A DNA stretch of 64,000 nt from Paenibacillus_S vulneris (lineage in GTDB: Bacteria > Bacillota > Bacilli > Paenibacillales > NBRC-103111), in NCBI RefSeq assembly GCF_039543185.1, contig NZ_BAABJG010000029.1:186001-250000 (forward strand), written 5' to 3'. The notes under the pieces are model-generated. The model was not told where the DNA came from. It searched no databases and saw nothing but the letters and a program-made list of their open reading frames with translations. Below are positions 36,290 to 44,814 of this stretch, one piece after another. Every line of letters begins with the position of its first letter. Positions within the stretch are counted from its first letter, which is position 1. The position numbers and the translations under genes were made by a program.

Positions 36290-37789
36290 TCATTTAGAGG
36301 CACTGTCGCTTAATCTTGCGCCTCCTATCGCAATGCCGGCCAGCAAGCTGACGGTAACAAACAGCGCACCCAGCAGGAACATATCGCTGAGAGCGCCGCT
36401 GAACGCCCGCTCAAGCTCCAGCAGCACCGAGTCCGGCATTCCGGAACGTACTTCTTGGTTTAATAATAGCTCCGGGTCGGCGAACTGCTGCAGCTGCCCG
36501 GACGTCATGATGCTTCCATGCTCCAATCTGGCCACAGTCCCTCTCGTAAGAATCCCGCCCATGATGCTGATGCCAAAGGTGCCTCCGACAGACCGGAAAA
36601 ACTGGTTGGAGGACGTCGCTGCCCCTCGCCGCTCCCAGCTCACCGCGTGCTGCGCCGCCGTCCCCAAAGCAGGGAAGATCGCGCCAAGCCCCAGTCCGGT
36701 AACCACCATATACATCACGAGCTGCATTAGGGTTGTATCGATGCTCATCCGGGAGAACAGCAAGAAGCCGATCAAGGTTAGGGTCAAGCTCGCTGCAAGA
36801 ACCGTTCGGTACGAAACCATCGTCAGCCATCTTCTGGAGCCCATAGTAGTCACTACGGTTGCAAGCATCAGGGGAACCAAAACGTACCCGGTAGCGGAAG
36901 GGGGTACTCCGATGACTCCCTGTGCGAATAACGGGATGTAAGCGATGGCTCCGAATAAGGCGGCGCTGACGAAAAATCCGGCAATATTGCTGCAGGAGAT
37001 CGTACGAATTCGAAACAGCTGCAGCGGAATCAACGGCTCCGGAGCCTTGAGCTCCACCCACAGAAAGGCTGCAAGGAGTAAAGTGCCGACTCCAAATAAC
37101 CCTAGAATGGCATCGCTGCGCCAAGCGTAAGTATTGCCCCCCATGACAAGCGCCAGCAGCAAGGAAACTACAGCGCCGGTAAAGGTTAATGCTCCAAGCC
37201 AATCGATCCTTGGTTTGCCCGCTGTGCGCGGCGGTTCTGCAAGAGCCCAAGCCAACATAATCCATGCGGCCAATCCGAACGGGAGGTTGATGAGAAAAAT
37301 CCAGCTCCACTTCCACTGGACGAGCATTCCTCCTATCACAGGTCCGCCTATGCTTGATGCGGCGAACAGCGTACTGAATAATCCCATGAATCGGACCCTC
37401 TGCTCGGGAGAGTAAATATCCGCGATGATCGTGAAGGAAATCGGCATTAGTGCCCCGGCGCCGAGCCCTTGTATTCCTCGAAAGATAATCAGCTGGGGCA
37501 TCGTCGAAGCGAAGCCGCACCATAGCGACCCTGTCAGAAACAGCAGCAGGCCGAATAAAAAAATACGTTTGCGGCCGAACAGATCGGCCAGCTTCCCGTA
37601 GATCGGCATGATGGCTGTTGATGCCAGCATATAGACGGTAAATACCCAGCTATACAGCGAGAGACCGCCTAACTGCCTGGTAATCGTGGGCATTGCAGCT
37701 GCCACGATGGTTTGGTCAAGGGAAGACAAGATCAGTCCGATGAGCAGCCCCGCCATGACCCATTTTGAATTCTTTTCCTTCATAGACAT
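36290..37789 (-). CDS. MFS drug exporter, DHA2 family (14 helices)
   Basis: A 499-residue proton-driven exporter of the EmrB/QacA group. Motifs: LDQTIVAAAMPTI (helix 1, motif D1), GKLADLFGRKRIFLFG (motif A), RGIQGLGAGALMP (motif B) and SSIGGPVIGGMLVQ (motif C). Start ATG at 37789 behind CGGAGG. It is divergent from a TetR gene, and both promoters carry the same AACAC half sites, so the pump is repressed by that TetR until a drug or toxic compound appears. Confidence 0.93.
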   Translation of the reverse strand: MSMKEKNSKWVMAGLLIGLILSSLDQTIVAAAMPTITRQLGGLSLYSWVFTVYMLASTAIMPIYGKLADLFGRKRIFLFGLLLFLTGSLWCGFASTMPQLIIFRGIQGLGAGALMPISFTIIADIYSPEQRVRFMGLFSTLFAASSIGGPVIGGMLVQWKWSWIFLINLPFGLAAWIMLAWALAEPPRTAGKPRIDWLGALTFTGAVVSLLLALVMGGNTYAWRSDAILGLFGVGTLLLAAFLWVELKAPEPLIPLQLFRIRTISCSNIAGFFVSAALFGAIAYIPLFAQGVIGVPPSATGYVLVPLMLATVVTTMGSRRWLTMVSYRTVLAASLTLTLIGFLLFSRMSIDTTLMQLVMYMVVTGLGLGAIFPALGTAAQHAVSWERRGAATSSNQFFRSVGGTFGISIMGGILTRGTVARLEHGSIMTSGQLQQFADPELLLNQEVRSGMPDSVLLELERAFSGALSDMFLLGALFVTVSLLAGIAIGGARLSDSASK

Positions 37790-37803
37790 CGTTCTCTACC
37801 TCC

Positions 37804-37845
37804 GTTATAATCAACACTGTGTTGTATTTACAATGATGTGTCGAT
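37804..37845 (-). promoter_or_regulatory. Promoter with operator of the MFS gene
   Basis: On the minus strand TTGTAA, an 18-base spacer and TATAAC form a promoter. The spacer contains the perfect palindrome CAACAC-A-GTGTTG (37812-37824), an ideal place for a repressor. Confidence 0.75.
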
Positions 37846-37906
37846 TATATTACCTCTCAAACCGGAAACCGGCAACCAACAATAACAGCCGGGATGCAGC
37901 ATTTGT

Positions 37907-37935
37907 AACACTAATCCGGTGAAGTGTTGTATAAA
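37907..37935 (+). promoter_or_regulatory. Operator of the tetR gene
   Basis: AACACT-N10-AGTGTT (37907-37928) directly abuts a -10-like TATAAA (37930-37935). The half sites match those before the MFS gene, so the TetR protein likely controls both. Confidence 0.6.
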
Positions 37936-37964
37936 ATGATCATGTTAGACAGAAGGAGGATATC

Positions 37965-38579
37965 ATGTCGATGAAGGAAACGACGGATCTTCGGGTTCAG
38001 CGTACGCTGCTATGTATTCGGGATGCGCTGATCTCGCTGATGAAGGAGCAGGGCTTTGATCGGACGACGGTTCGGGATATCACGTCTCGTGCGATGATTA
38101 ACCGGGCTACGTTTTATTTGCATTATGAGGACAAATACGCTTTGTTGAGGAGTCTGGTGGATGGGATGCTGGAGGAGCTGAAGCAGACGATGCAGCTGCC
38201 CGACCATTTTTCGGCCCAACAATTGCAGATGAGCACAGAGGTTCCTCCCGTATCCTTTGTCCGGCAGTTTGAGCATTTGGCTGCCCACGCCCCGTTCTAT
38301 AAAGTAATGCTGGGGCCGAACGGGGTTCCCGGCTTTGCCGGTCGCATGGAGCAAGTGATTCAAGAAGCGCTGTTTGCAAGACAGGCGCTGGCACAGCCTG
38401 ATGAACGCAGGCTCTCTCTCCCGAGGGAGCTCATAATCCGTTATGCGACGTCAGCTCATATCGGAATTATGAAGCATTGGCTGGAGCATGACATGCCTTA
38501 TTCGGCCGATTATATGGCTAAGCAATTGAATCGGCTTCATATGCTGGGGCCAACGCAGTTGTCGCTTCCATCGGAGTAG
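37965..38579 (+). CDS. TetR/AcrR family repressor of the MFS pump
   Basis: A 204-residue regulator with helix-turn-helix at about 12-60 (KEQGFDRTTVRDITSRAMIN, RATFYLHYEDKYALL) and a C-terminal ligand domain of the TetR_C type common in Bacilli. AGAAGGAGG precedes ATG at 37965. The N-terminal MSMKE is shared by chance with the pump. Divergent gene pair with palindromes in both promoters. Confidence 0.92.
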   Translation: MSMKETTDLRVQRTLLCIRDALISLMKEQGFDRTTVRDITSRAMINRATFYLHYEDKYALLRSLVDGMLEELKQTMQLPDHFSAQQLQMSTEVPPVSFVRQFEHLAAHAPFYKVMLGPNGVPGFAGRMEQVIQEALFARQALAQPDERRLSLPRELIIRYATSAHIGIMKHWLEHDMPYSADYMAKQLNRLHMLGPTQLSLPSE

Positions 38580-38601
38580 CGAAACATCGGGAAGCAGCAA
38601 G

Positions 38602-38628
38602 AAGACGAGCCAACGGATGGCTCGTCTT
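38602..38628. terminator. Perfect hairpin between convergent tetR and CAP/SLH genes
   Basis: AAGACGAGCCA-ACGGA-TGGCTCGTCTT, an 11-bp perfect stem. No T tract follows on either strand, so it is a weak or unusual terminator. Confidence 0.55.
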
Positions 38629-38707
38629 GGAATCAAAGCGGTAATGGATCGCTGCCGCTTAACCTGCCGGACATGCTATTTCAACGCTGGTAAATGAACT
38701 CCGTCTA

Positions 38708-40831
38708 TTAGTTGACGGTGGGCGTTTCAGGTTTCTTCAGCAGCTGAGTGAACCCTTTGTCCTGAAGATTTCGCAAAAATTGCAGCGCTTCGGCTCTGGT
38801 TAACGGATCGCTGCCGCCATACCCCTCCACCGTCGCTCCCGTCTTACCCTCAGAATAGCCGCTGCTGAGCAGGAAACGAATGGCATCCTGGTCATCCGCA
38901 TAATGCTTACCATCCAAGCCCCCGATAATCCGGGCGACTTGAACCCGCTGAATCGCTTGGTCGCGTGAGTCTCCACTAAGGCCTAGCCGGAAATACCGTG
39001 CGTACTCATAGAACTTATCGCTCCAGCTGCTGGAATCCGCCTGAGCCTGCAAGTCTTGAACGCTGCCCGGATACATCCGGAACAGCATAGCCAGAAACTC
39101 GGCCTCGGTCACTTGTCCGTCGGGGCGGAACGTTCCATCGGAATAGCCGTCGACGACTTGGTACTGCCGGGCCCATTCAATCGAGGCTTTCGCCCAATGC
39201 GAGCCGATATCCCGGAAGGAATCCCGGGACTGCACAGGCGGTGAAACCTGGACGACACTGTCTACAGCTGCGGCGGACTTTTCTTTGATATGCACCGTAT
39301 AGCTGAAATCCTTGCCTCCGAAGCTCGCCGTAATCTTGGCAGAGCCGGCTTTTATCCCTTGAATGATGCCGTTTTGGATCACGACATGATCTGAATCCGA
39401 CGTGAATTGTACGGATGAGGACACGTCGGTTTTCGTTCCGCTCATGTAGTTGGCCGAAAAGCCGGGAACCTTGATCGTGCCGCCTACTTCGACGGAGGTA
39501 GGATAGGAGCCGTTCGGAACCAATGAATCTATGGCATCGCCTTGAGTCGTAAAGCTCCAGGTTTGCTGTTCCTCCGTTGAAGCAGAGCTCTCCATAAGGT
39601 TGCTCGCTTGATAACGGACCGTTACCGTATAGGCGGTATTCGGCTTAAGAGGCTCTTTGGGGATGTACAAAATCGCATTCTCATTGCCCGAGTGCTTGGA
39701 ATCCACCAAATAATAGTCGACCTGATTGCCGGAGGCATCGCTAATTTGTGCGCTCAAGTGACTAAGCTTGCCTCCCGACGTGGTGCTGACGGAGATCGGA
39801 TAGCCGACCTTGGCCCCGTTTTTGCCGTAATATTGCAGCGGATTAGGGGTTTCATAAGCATGCCAGTAGGAGGGGACCCCGGTCTGGCCGTTGTAAGGAT
39901 AGTACACAGGCTTATAGTTCTGGGCGTTGTACGTGTACTCCTTGGTACCCGGATTAATAACGGTATAGCCGTTAGAGACGCCTATCCCAACCTCGCGGAA
40001 CGATGGCATCAGCAAAATGATCCGGTGAAACGGAGCGTCGATCAGCACCTGGGCCGCTCCTGACGGAGATGTGCCGGTGGAGGCTACGGTCTCGCCGACC
40101 CCGCCTGCGGACGCATATCCGAAGGCTTTGGCGCGATCCCAGGGACCGGCGCCGGAGAAGCCCGGTTTGCCCTGTTCCTCGGTGTGCCCCATCTTTTTAT
40201 CGATCTCCTGATAATTGGCATGGGCCTGCGATGCCTTGTTCAAATTCTCGTTAATAGAAACCGCCGGTACGCCTACGGCCCGTCTAAGCTTATTTATGAG
40301 CTCCAGCGAGGCTTGACGATGTGTGGAAAGCCGGGACATATCGATTCCGGAGTACACGTCGAGGGTAGAGGTAGGTACGATAGGCTCGTTGACCACCGGG
40401 TTGCTGACCGTTGTCTGCTGCTGTTGCTTCTGCTCCTGCGGCGTGATGTTCTCGACTGTAACCGGAATGGAGGCGGTCAAATCGTTGTAACGGATCGTCA
40501 ACACGGTGGTCCCTGGACCTACTGCCGTGACGACTCCGCGGGAATTGACGGTGGCCACCTTCGTATCGGCTATCGAATAGGTGCATAATGCCGACACTTC
40601 GGCGGATACGCCCGGCTCGCCGAGCGCATAGTAGTAGGTTGTATAGACTGTATTTAACGTCATGGTCATCTCGGAGACTCCGGGCGAGAGCCGGGTATAT
40701 TTAGGCGTTTGATAGGTTGCCCCTGTTACCGATGAGGCTTCTGCTATGTAAGCACCGCCGGGAAGAGCCGGCAGAGGAATCTGTGACAGCAATACGGCAG
40801 CCACAAGCGGTTTGACAAAAGGCTTCAGCAT
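38708..40831 (-). CDS. Surface CAP-domain protein with Big2 and SLH domains
   Basis: A 707-residue exported protein. Order: signal peptide; bacterial Ig-like Big2 domain (about 45-130; TKVATVNSRGVVTAVGPG); CAP/SCP domain (about 170-295; QASLELINKLRRAVGVPAVS, ASQAHANYQ, DAPFHRI); Ig-like domains (about 320-530, the second with SAKITASFGGKDF); then SLH repeats (about 545-695; FRDIGSHWAKASIEWARQ, DGTFRPDGQVTEAEF) that anchor proteins to the S-layer cell-wall polymer. Distant paralogue of the protein at 1.8-3.5 kb, which carries a stalk domain instead of SLH. Function of the CAP domain here is unknown. Confidence 0.9.
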   Translation of the reverse strand: MLKPFVKPLVAAVLLSQIPLPALPGGAYIAEASSVTGATYQTPKYTRLSPGVSEMTMTLNTVYTTYYYALGEPGVSAEVSALCTYSIADTKVATVNSRGVVTAVGPGTTVLTIRYNDLTASIPVTVENITPQEQKQQQQTTVSNPVVNEPIVPTSTLDVYSGIDMSRLSTHRQASLELINKLRRAVGVPAVSINENLNKASQAHANYQEIDKKMGHTEEQGKPGFSGAGPWDRAKAFGYASAGGVGETVASTGTSPSGAAQVLIDAPFHRIILLMPSFREVGIGVSNGYTVINPGTKEYTYNAQNYKPVYYPYNGQTGVPSYWHAYETPNPLQYYGKNGAKVGYPISVSTTSGGKLSHLSAQISDASGNQVDYYLVDSKHSGNENAILYIPKEPLKPNTAYTVTVRYQASNLMESSASTEEQQTWSFTTQGDAIDSLVPNGSYPTSVEVGGTIKVPGFSANYMSGTKTDVSSSVQFTSDSDHVVIQNGIIQGIKAGSAKITASFGGKDFSYTVHIKEKSAAAVDSVVQVSPPVQSRDSFRDIGSHWAKASIEWARQYQVVDGYSDGTFRPDGQVTEAEFLAMLFRMYPGSVQDLQAQADSSSWSDKFYEYARYFRLGLSGDSRDQAIQRVQVARIIGGLDGKHYADDQDAIRFLLSSGYSEGKTGATVEGYGGSDPLTRAEALQFLRNLQDKGFTQLLKKPETPTVN

Positions 40832-40947
40832 GACATAATCCTCCAGTTATTGAATGTTGTCCTACTACTATTCGCTACTGGAGAACTAATCCCTTCCAAA
40901 ATTCGACAGATACTTCGCAAAATTTGGTTATAAGGTCCTAGTTAGGA

Positions 40948-41781
40948 TCAGGAGGATCTGCGATATTCGCTGGGAGACTGCTTTTTCAGCTTTTTGAACA
41001 TTTTGGAAAATAACAGCTGGTCCTTATAGCCTACGGAATAAGCGATCTCACCGATGGACAGCGAAGGATTGCTCATTAACTCGCATGCTTTGCTGATTCG
41101 AAAATGGATCAGGTAATCTTGCGGAGTCAGCCCTGTGGCGGCCTTAAACAGCTTGGACATGTATTTGCGCTCCAGTCCGATCCAATCCGCTATTTCACCG
41201 ATCGTGATAGCTTGGGAATAATTGTTGTGAACGAATTCGATGGCTTTTTTGACATACAAGTCCTGCGTGTTGTCCTGCTTGGCTTCAGGGTGCTTGCACT
41301 CGGCCTCTTCAATCAGTACGGATAAAAAGCCGTATAAAGCGCTTAACATTCGGGTATCGCGGGTGCTGCTCATTTTGCTGGCTTCGTAAACCTGCTGAAA
41401 GCAGGCTTCAAGCGCTTCCCTCCGGGTGCAATGGAAGACGGGATGCTCCACAGATAAATGGGCCCGGCGTAAGTACAGCTCGGCGTTCAGCCCGTTAAAG
41501 GCGATCCAGGAGTAGGTCCACGGGTCCTGATCATCGGCGCGGTAGTAGGCTATGGCATCAGGAGTCAGCAGGAAGACGTCTCCCGAGCCCAAACGGTAGG
41601 TATGGTCACCGGCACGGTAAATACCTTGGCCGCTATGGACATACAATATTTTGTAATGGTCCTTCAGCGCCGGTCCCCAGGAGTGCCCCGGCGAGCAGTG
41701 CTCGAATCCGGAATAAAAAAGCTTTAATTCTATAGTGCGGATCGAGCGGTCGGAATGAAATCTGTAGTCGTGATAGCCCAT
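40948..41781 (-). CDS. AraC family regulator (cupin plus HTH)
   Basis: A 277-residue one-component regulator: N-terminal cupin-like ligand domain (about 15-150; YKILYVHSGQGIYRAGDHTY) and C-terminal AraC double helix-turn-helix (about 175-275; ITIGEIADWIGLERKYMSKL, LSIGEIAYSVGYKDQLLFSK). ATG at 41781 follows ACGGAGG; a longer frame to 41844 lacks a site. Divergent from the aldo-keto reductase gene, so it may control it. Confidence 0.9.
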   Translation of the reverse strand: MGYHDYRFHSDRSIRTIELKLFYSGFEHCSPGHSWGPALKDHYKILYVHSGQGIYRAGDHTYRLGSGDVFLLTPDAIAYYRADDQDPWTYSWIAFNGLNAELYLRRAHLSVEHPVFHCTRREALEACFQQVYEASKMSSTRDTRMLSALYGFLSVLIEEAECKHPEAKQDNTQDLYVKKAIEFVHNNYSQAITIGEIADWIGLERKYMSKLFKAATGLTPQDYLIHFRISKACELMSNPSLSIGEIAYSVGYKDQLLFSKMFKKLKKQSPSEYRRSS

Positions 41782-42036
41782 ATGCAGCCTCCGTCGTAAG
41801 GTACGATGTTTACTGTGAGACATTATACCATATAAAGAACTCATGCTGACATATGGAATGCTTGTCCCCCGATATAGAATGGAAGTAGGCTGGACGATTG
41901 TATGAAGGGAACTGTCTCTTCGTCAGACAGGCTGTGAACGATGAGTTTTTTGACACAAGATAAGATATCCTGCGGTTAAGGAGTCCCCCGATCAAGGAAC
42001 AAGCATTTCTCATAGAACTCTCAAGGAGGAGAAACA

Positions 42037-43029
42037 ATGAGCTATATCCCTAGCAATGAAAGATACGATACGATGGTATACAACCGATGCGGCACATCCG
42101 GACTCATGCTTCCGGCCGTATCCCTGGGTCTTTGGCATAACTTCGGAGGCCACGATTCTTATGAGAACGGCAGAGCTATGGTACGACGTGCGTTCGACCT
42201 GGGCATCACGCACTTTGACCTGGCGAACAACTACGGGCCGCCTCCGGGAAGCGCGGAGGAAAACTTCGGCAAAATGCTGCAGGCCGACTTTGCCGGCTAC
42301 CGCGATGAAATGATTATTTCCACTAAAGCGGGCTACCGCATGTGGCCTGGACCTTACGGAGATTTCGGATCGAAGAAATACATCGTGTCCAGTCTTGATC
42401 AAAGCTTGAAGCGGATGAATCTGGATTATGTCGATATCTTCTATCATCACCGTCCGGATGCCAACACGCCGTTGGAAGAGACGATGGGAGCGCTGGATCT
42501 GCTGGTGCGTCAAGGGAAGGCGCTGTATGTCGGGATCTCCAATTACAGGGCGGACCGTGCGAAGGAAGCAATCGCGATTCTGAAGAGCATGGGAACTCCG
42601 GTGGTCATCCATCAGCCTAGATATTCCATGCTGGATCGCTGGGTCGAGGATGGCCTGCTGGATGTGCTGGAGGAGCAAGGAGTGGGCAGCATCGCGTATT
42701 CGCCTCTGTTCAAAGGTATCTTGACGGACCGCTATTTGAACGGCATTCCGCAGGATTCCCGTGCCGCAGGCTCCAGCGTATTCCTCAAGCCGGAGGAATT
42801 AACGGATGAAATGCTAGGCAAAGTCCGTCGTCTTGACGAGCTGGCTAAGCAGCGCGGGCAAAAGCTGTCGCAAATGGCTATTGCGTGGGTATTGAGGGGC
42901 GGTCGAGTGACCTCCGCATTGATCGGCGCGAGCAAGGTGAGCCAGATTGAAGATGCGGTGGCGGGCTTAAGCAACCTGAGCTTCAGCGAAGAGGAGCTTG
43001 CCGCTATCGAGAGCATCCTGAAAGGGTAG
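42037..43029 (+). CDS. Aldo/keto reductase (YghZ/Gpr type)
   Basis: A 330-residue NADPH-dependent reductase of the AKR14 type; E. coli YghZ reduces L-glyceraldehyde 3-phosphate and detoxifies methylglyoxal. Catalytic tetrad is visible: Asp61, Tyr66 (NNYGPPPG), Lys97 (STKAGY) and His138 (YHHRPD). The C-terminal cofactor segment is ALIGASKVSQIEDAV. CAAGGAGG before ATG at 42037. Cytoplasmic. Confidence 0.93.
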   Translation: MSYIPSNERYDTMVYNRCGTSGLMLPAVSLGLWHNFGGHDSYENGRAMVRRAFDLGITHFDLANNYGPPPGSAEENFGKMLQADFAGYRDEMIISTKAGYRMWPGPYGDFGSKKYIVSSLDQSLKRMNLDYVDIFYHHRPDANTPLEETMGALDLLVRQGKALYVGISNYRADRAKEAIAILKSMGTPVVIHQPRYSMLDRWVEDGLLDVLEEQGVGSIAYSPLFKGILTDRYLNGIPQDSRAAGSSVFLKPEELTDEMLGKVRRLDELAKQRGQKLSQMAIAWVLRGGRVTSALIGASKVSQIEDAVAGLSNLSFSEEELAAIESILKG

Positions 43030-43038
43030 CTGGCGAAT

Positions 43039-43074
43039 ATTTGTAATGATTTTACAAATCGAGTGTGCTATACT
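43039..43074 (+). promoter_or_regulatory. Extended -10 promoter with dyad before the trpS T-box
   Basis: TGC-TATACT (-10 at 43069-43074) is an extended -10 promoter with no good -35. Just upstream, ATTTGTAA-N5-TTACAAAT (43039-43059) is a perfect 8-bp inverted repeat covering the -35 region; it could be a regulator site or the 3' end hairpin of the reductase mRNA. Confidence 0.55.
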
Positions 43075-43095
43075 GAATCAAATGAATAGTTCACG

Positions 43096-43377
43096 ATGAT
43101 GAAGAAGAGTAGACGAAGCTAAAGACTTCAGAGAGCGGATGGGTGGTGCGAATCCGTGTCGGTGCAGCGTTGAATGGGCTTCGGAGTGCGGATCTGAAGG
43201 CTTCGGCCGGTAGGTGAAGCGGATGTCTCACCGTTACAAGAGACAGGGTATCGAGGAAGAGCTCTCGAAAAAGGGCTGCTGCGCCTCCGTACCTGTAGAG
43301 CGAGTCTGCTTAGAGGCAGGCTAATGAAGGTGGTACCGCGAATTCAACTTCGTCCTTTTTAGGACGAAGTTTTTTTG
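43096..43377 (+). promoter_or_regulatory. T-box riboswitch (tryptophan) with terminator
   Basis: A complete T-box leader. Stem I starts near AGAGAGCGG and its specifier loop reads GAATGGGC with TGG at 43175-43177, the Trp codon. The T-box sequence AAGGTGGTACCGCG is at 43327-43340. The terminator is AACTTCGTCC-TTTTT-AGGACGAAGT with seven T (43346-43377). Uncharged tRNA-Trp would pair with the specifier and the T-box bulge, form the antiterminator and allow transcription into trpS. Confidence 0.95.
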
Positions 43378-43454
43378 TTGTTCTCACTGTTTCAGAAACG
43401 GGCAGCATCGATGCGATGCCGGTTCATCTATATTTTTTAAAGGGGGTGATGGCC

Positions 43455-43637
43455 ATGGAAGACGGCTGGTGGTGGCGAAGTAACGATCAATTATTAAACA
43501 ACTACCATTATGTAACTTTGAGGAGGATGTTCCATGAAACAACGTGTATTAACAGGAGATCGCATTACCGGCAAGCTGCACCTTGGCCATTACGTCGGAA
43601 GCTTGAAAAATCGGGTGGAGCTGCAGCATCAATATGA
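43455..43637 (+). CDS. Putative Trp-rich leader peptide of trpS
   Basis: Between the T-box terminator and trpS, AAAGGGGGTG is followed by an ATG at 43455 (an in-frame ATG also at 43449). The peptide begins MEDGWWWRSNDQLLNN, with three tandem TGG codons at 43467-43475. The frame does not stop before trpS but overlaps its start in another frame and ends at 43637. The TGG run TGGTGGT can pair with ACTACCA at 43501-43507, just before the trpS ribosome site. B. subtilis rtpA (anti-TRAP) has a similar T-box plus three-Trp leader peptide. Translation here is inferred only. Confidence 0.5.
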   Translation: MEDGWWWRSNDQLLNNYHYVTLRRMFHETTCINRRSHYRQAAPWPLRRKLEKSGGAAASI

Positions 43638-44517
43638 AACCTTTATTTTGCTTGCGGATGTGCAGGCATTGACGACACATTTTGACAACCCGCAGCTGAT
43701 CCGGGATAACCTGAGGAATGTAGCGATGGATTATCTCGCCGTAGGCATTGATCCGGAGAAGGCGACCCTGTTCGTTCAATCGATGATTCCGGAAATCGCC
43801 GAGCTGACCGTCTACTTCTCGATGTTCGTCACAGTCAACTCGCTGCGGCATAATCCCACGATTAAGACGGAGGCGAACGAACGCGGGTACAAGGATATGT
43901 ATTACGGCTTTCTGGGTTATCCGGTCAGCCAGTCGGCGGATATCGCGTTTTGTAAAGCGACATTAATTCCTGTCGGCGAAGACCAAATCCCGCACATCGA
44001 GCAGACGCGCAAAATTGTACGGCGCTTTAACGATTTGTACGCCCCGGTGCTTGTCGAGCCGAGAGCCCTCGTAGGGGAGCGGCTGGATGGCTTGGACGGA
44101 AACAGCAAGATGAGCAAGAGTCTTGGCAACGCAATCTATCTCGATTCGTCGAAGGCGGAGCTGACGGACAAGATCAAGAAGGCGAAAACCGACCCGAGCC
44201 GCATCCACAAGCAGGACCCGGGGCATCCGGAGATTTGCCCGATGTATGGCTATCATGCCGCATTCCGTCCGGACGGCAAGGAGGAGATCCGCGAGAGCTG
44301 CTCCAAGGGCCGCATCGGCTGCGCCGATTGCAAGAAGCTGATCATCTCTGCGATGAACGAGCTCTTGGAGCCGATTCGGGAGCGCAGGCAGCAGGCGGCC
44401 GCCAAGCCGGGCTTCATAGATGAGATGCTGATGGCGGGAACGGAGAAGGCGCGGGCTGTAGCTAAGGAAACGATGCTGGAGGTCCGTGAGGCGATGGGTA
44501 TCCAGTATTTCAAATGA
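43534..44517 (+). CDS. trpS: Tryptophanyl-tRNA synthetase
   Basis: A 327-residue class Ic synthetase that charges tRNA-Trp. The HIGH-type motif is LHLGHYVG (about 15-22) and the KMSKS loop is exact (192-196). Cysteines at 235, 256, 263 and 266 (ICPMYGY; SCSKGRIGCADC) form a cluster seen in the branch of bacterial TrpRS that differs from the main Bacillus enzyme, so this may be a second or variant synthetase. AGGAGG at 43521-43526 precedes ATG at 43534. Controlled by the T-box and possibly the WWW leader peptide. Confidence 0.95.
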   Translation: MKQRVLTGDRITGKLHLGHYVGSLKNRVELQHQYETFILLADVQALTTHFDNPQLIRDNLRNVAMDYLAVGIDPEKATLFVQSMIPEIAELTVYFSMFVTVNSLRHNPTIKTEANERGYKDMYYGFLGYPVSQSADIAFCKATLIPVGEDQIPHIEQTRKIVRRFNDLYAPVLVEPRALVGERLDGLDGNSKMSKSLGNAIYLDSSKAELTDKIKKAKTDPSRIHKQDPGHPEICPMYGYHAAFRPDGKEEIRESCSKGRIGCADCKKLIISAMNELLEPIRERRQQAAAKPGFIDEMLMAGTEKARAVAKETMLEVREAMGIQYFK

Positions 44518-44547
44518 TTGCCAAATATAGATAGATGGGATTATAAT
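44518..44547 (+). promoter_or_regulatory. Promoter of the SAM riboswitch transcript
   Basis: TTGCCA (44518-44523), 18 bases, TATAAT (44542-44547), starting at the base after the trpS stop. It gives the riboswitch its own transcript. Confidence 0.75.
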
Positions 44548-44566
44548 CAAACCTACAATTGAACAC

Positions 44567-44740
44567 TTCTCTTATCCAGAGTTCGGCGGAGGGACTGGCC
44601 CGATGAAGCCGCGGCAACCGGCTTGTCAACGGCAAGCACGGTGCAAATTCCTGCGAGGCGATGACTGCCTCGATAGATGAGAGGGAAGGAAACCGTCAAA
44701 TCGACATTAGCCCCCTTTCATTGGAAGGGGGTTCTTCGGG
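44567..44740 (+). promoter_or_regulatory. SAM-I (S-box) riboswitch with terminator, no downstream gene
   Basis: The conserved S-box core is present: CTTATCCAGAG, GGCGGAGGGACTGGCCCGAT (44585-44604), GAAGCCGCGGCAACC, GGTGCAAATTCCTGC and GATAGATGAGAG closing P1 (to about 44683). The terminator is CCCCCTTTC-ATT-GGAAGGGGG (44711-44731), and its 5' arm can pair with GAGAGGG at P1 as antiterminator. The next gene on the right is on the opposite strand; no plus-strand gene follows. It may act as antisense to the 3' end of the YitT gene, as a free regulatory RNA, or be a remnant. Confidence 0.93.
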
Positions 44741-44814
44741 TCCCTGATTATTACAGAGCGATGATAGCCCGCAGCTTGACCGATACCGGTGTTTTTAATG
44801 CGACGATAGAATGG

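Noticed and set aside
36411..37523. Second long minus-strand frame inside the MFS gene
   Set aside because: Wrong frame of the exporter; the product is Arg- and His-rich with no membrane helices or family match.
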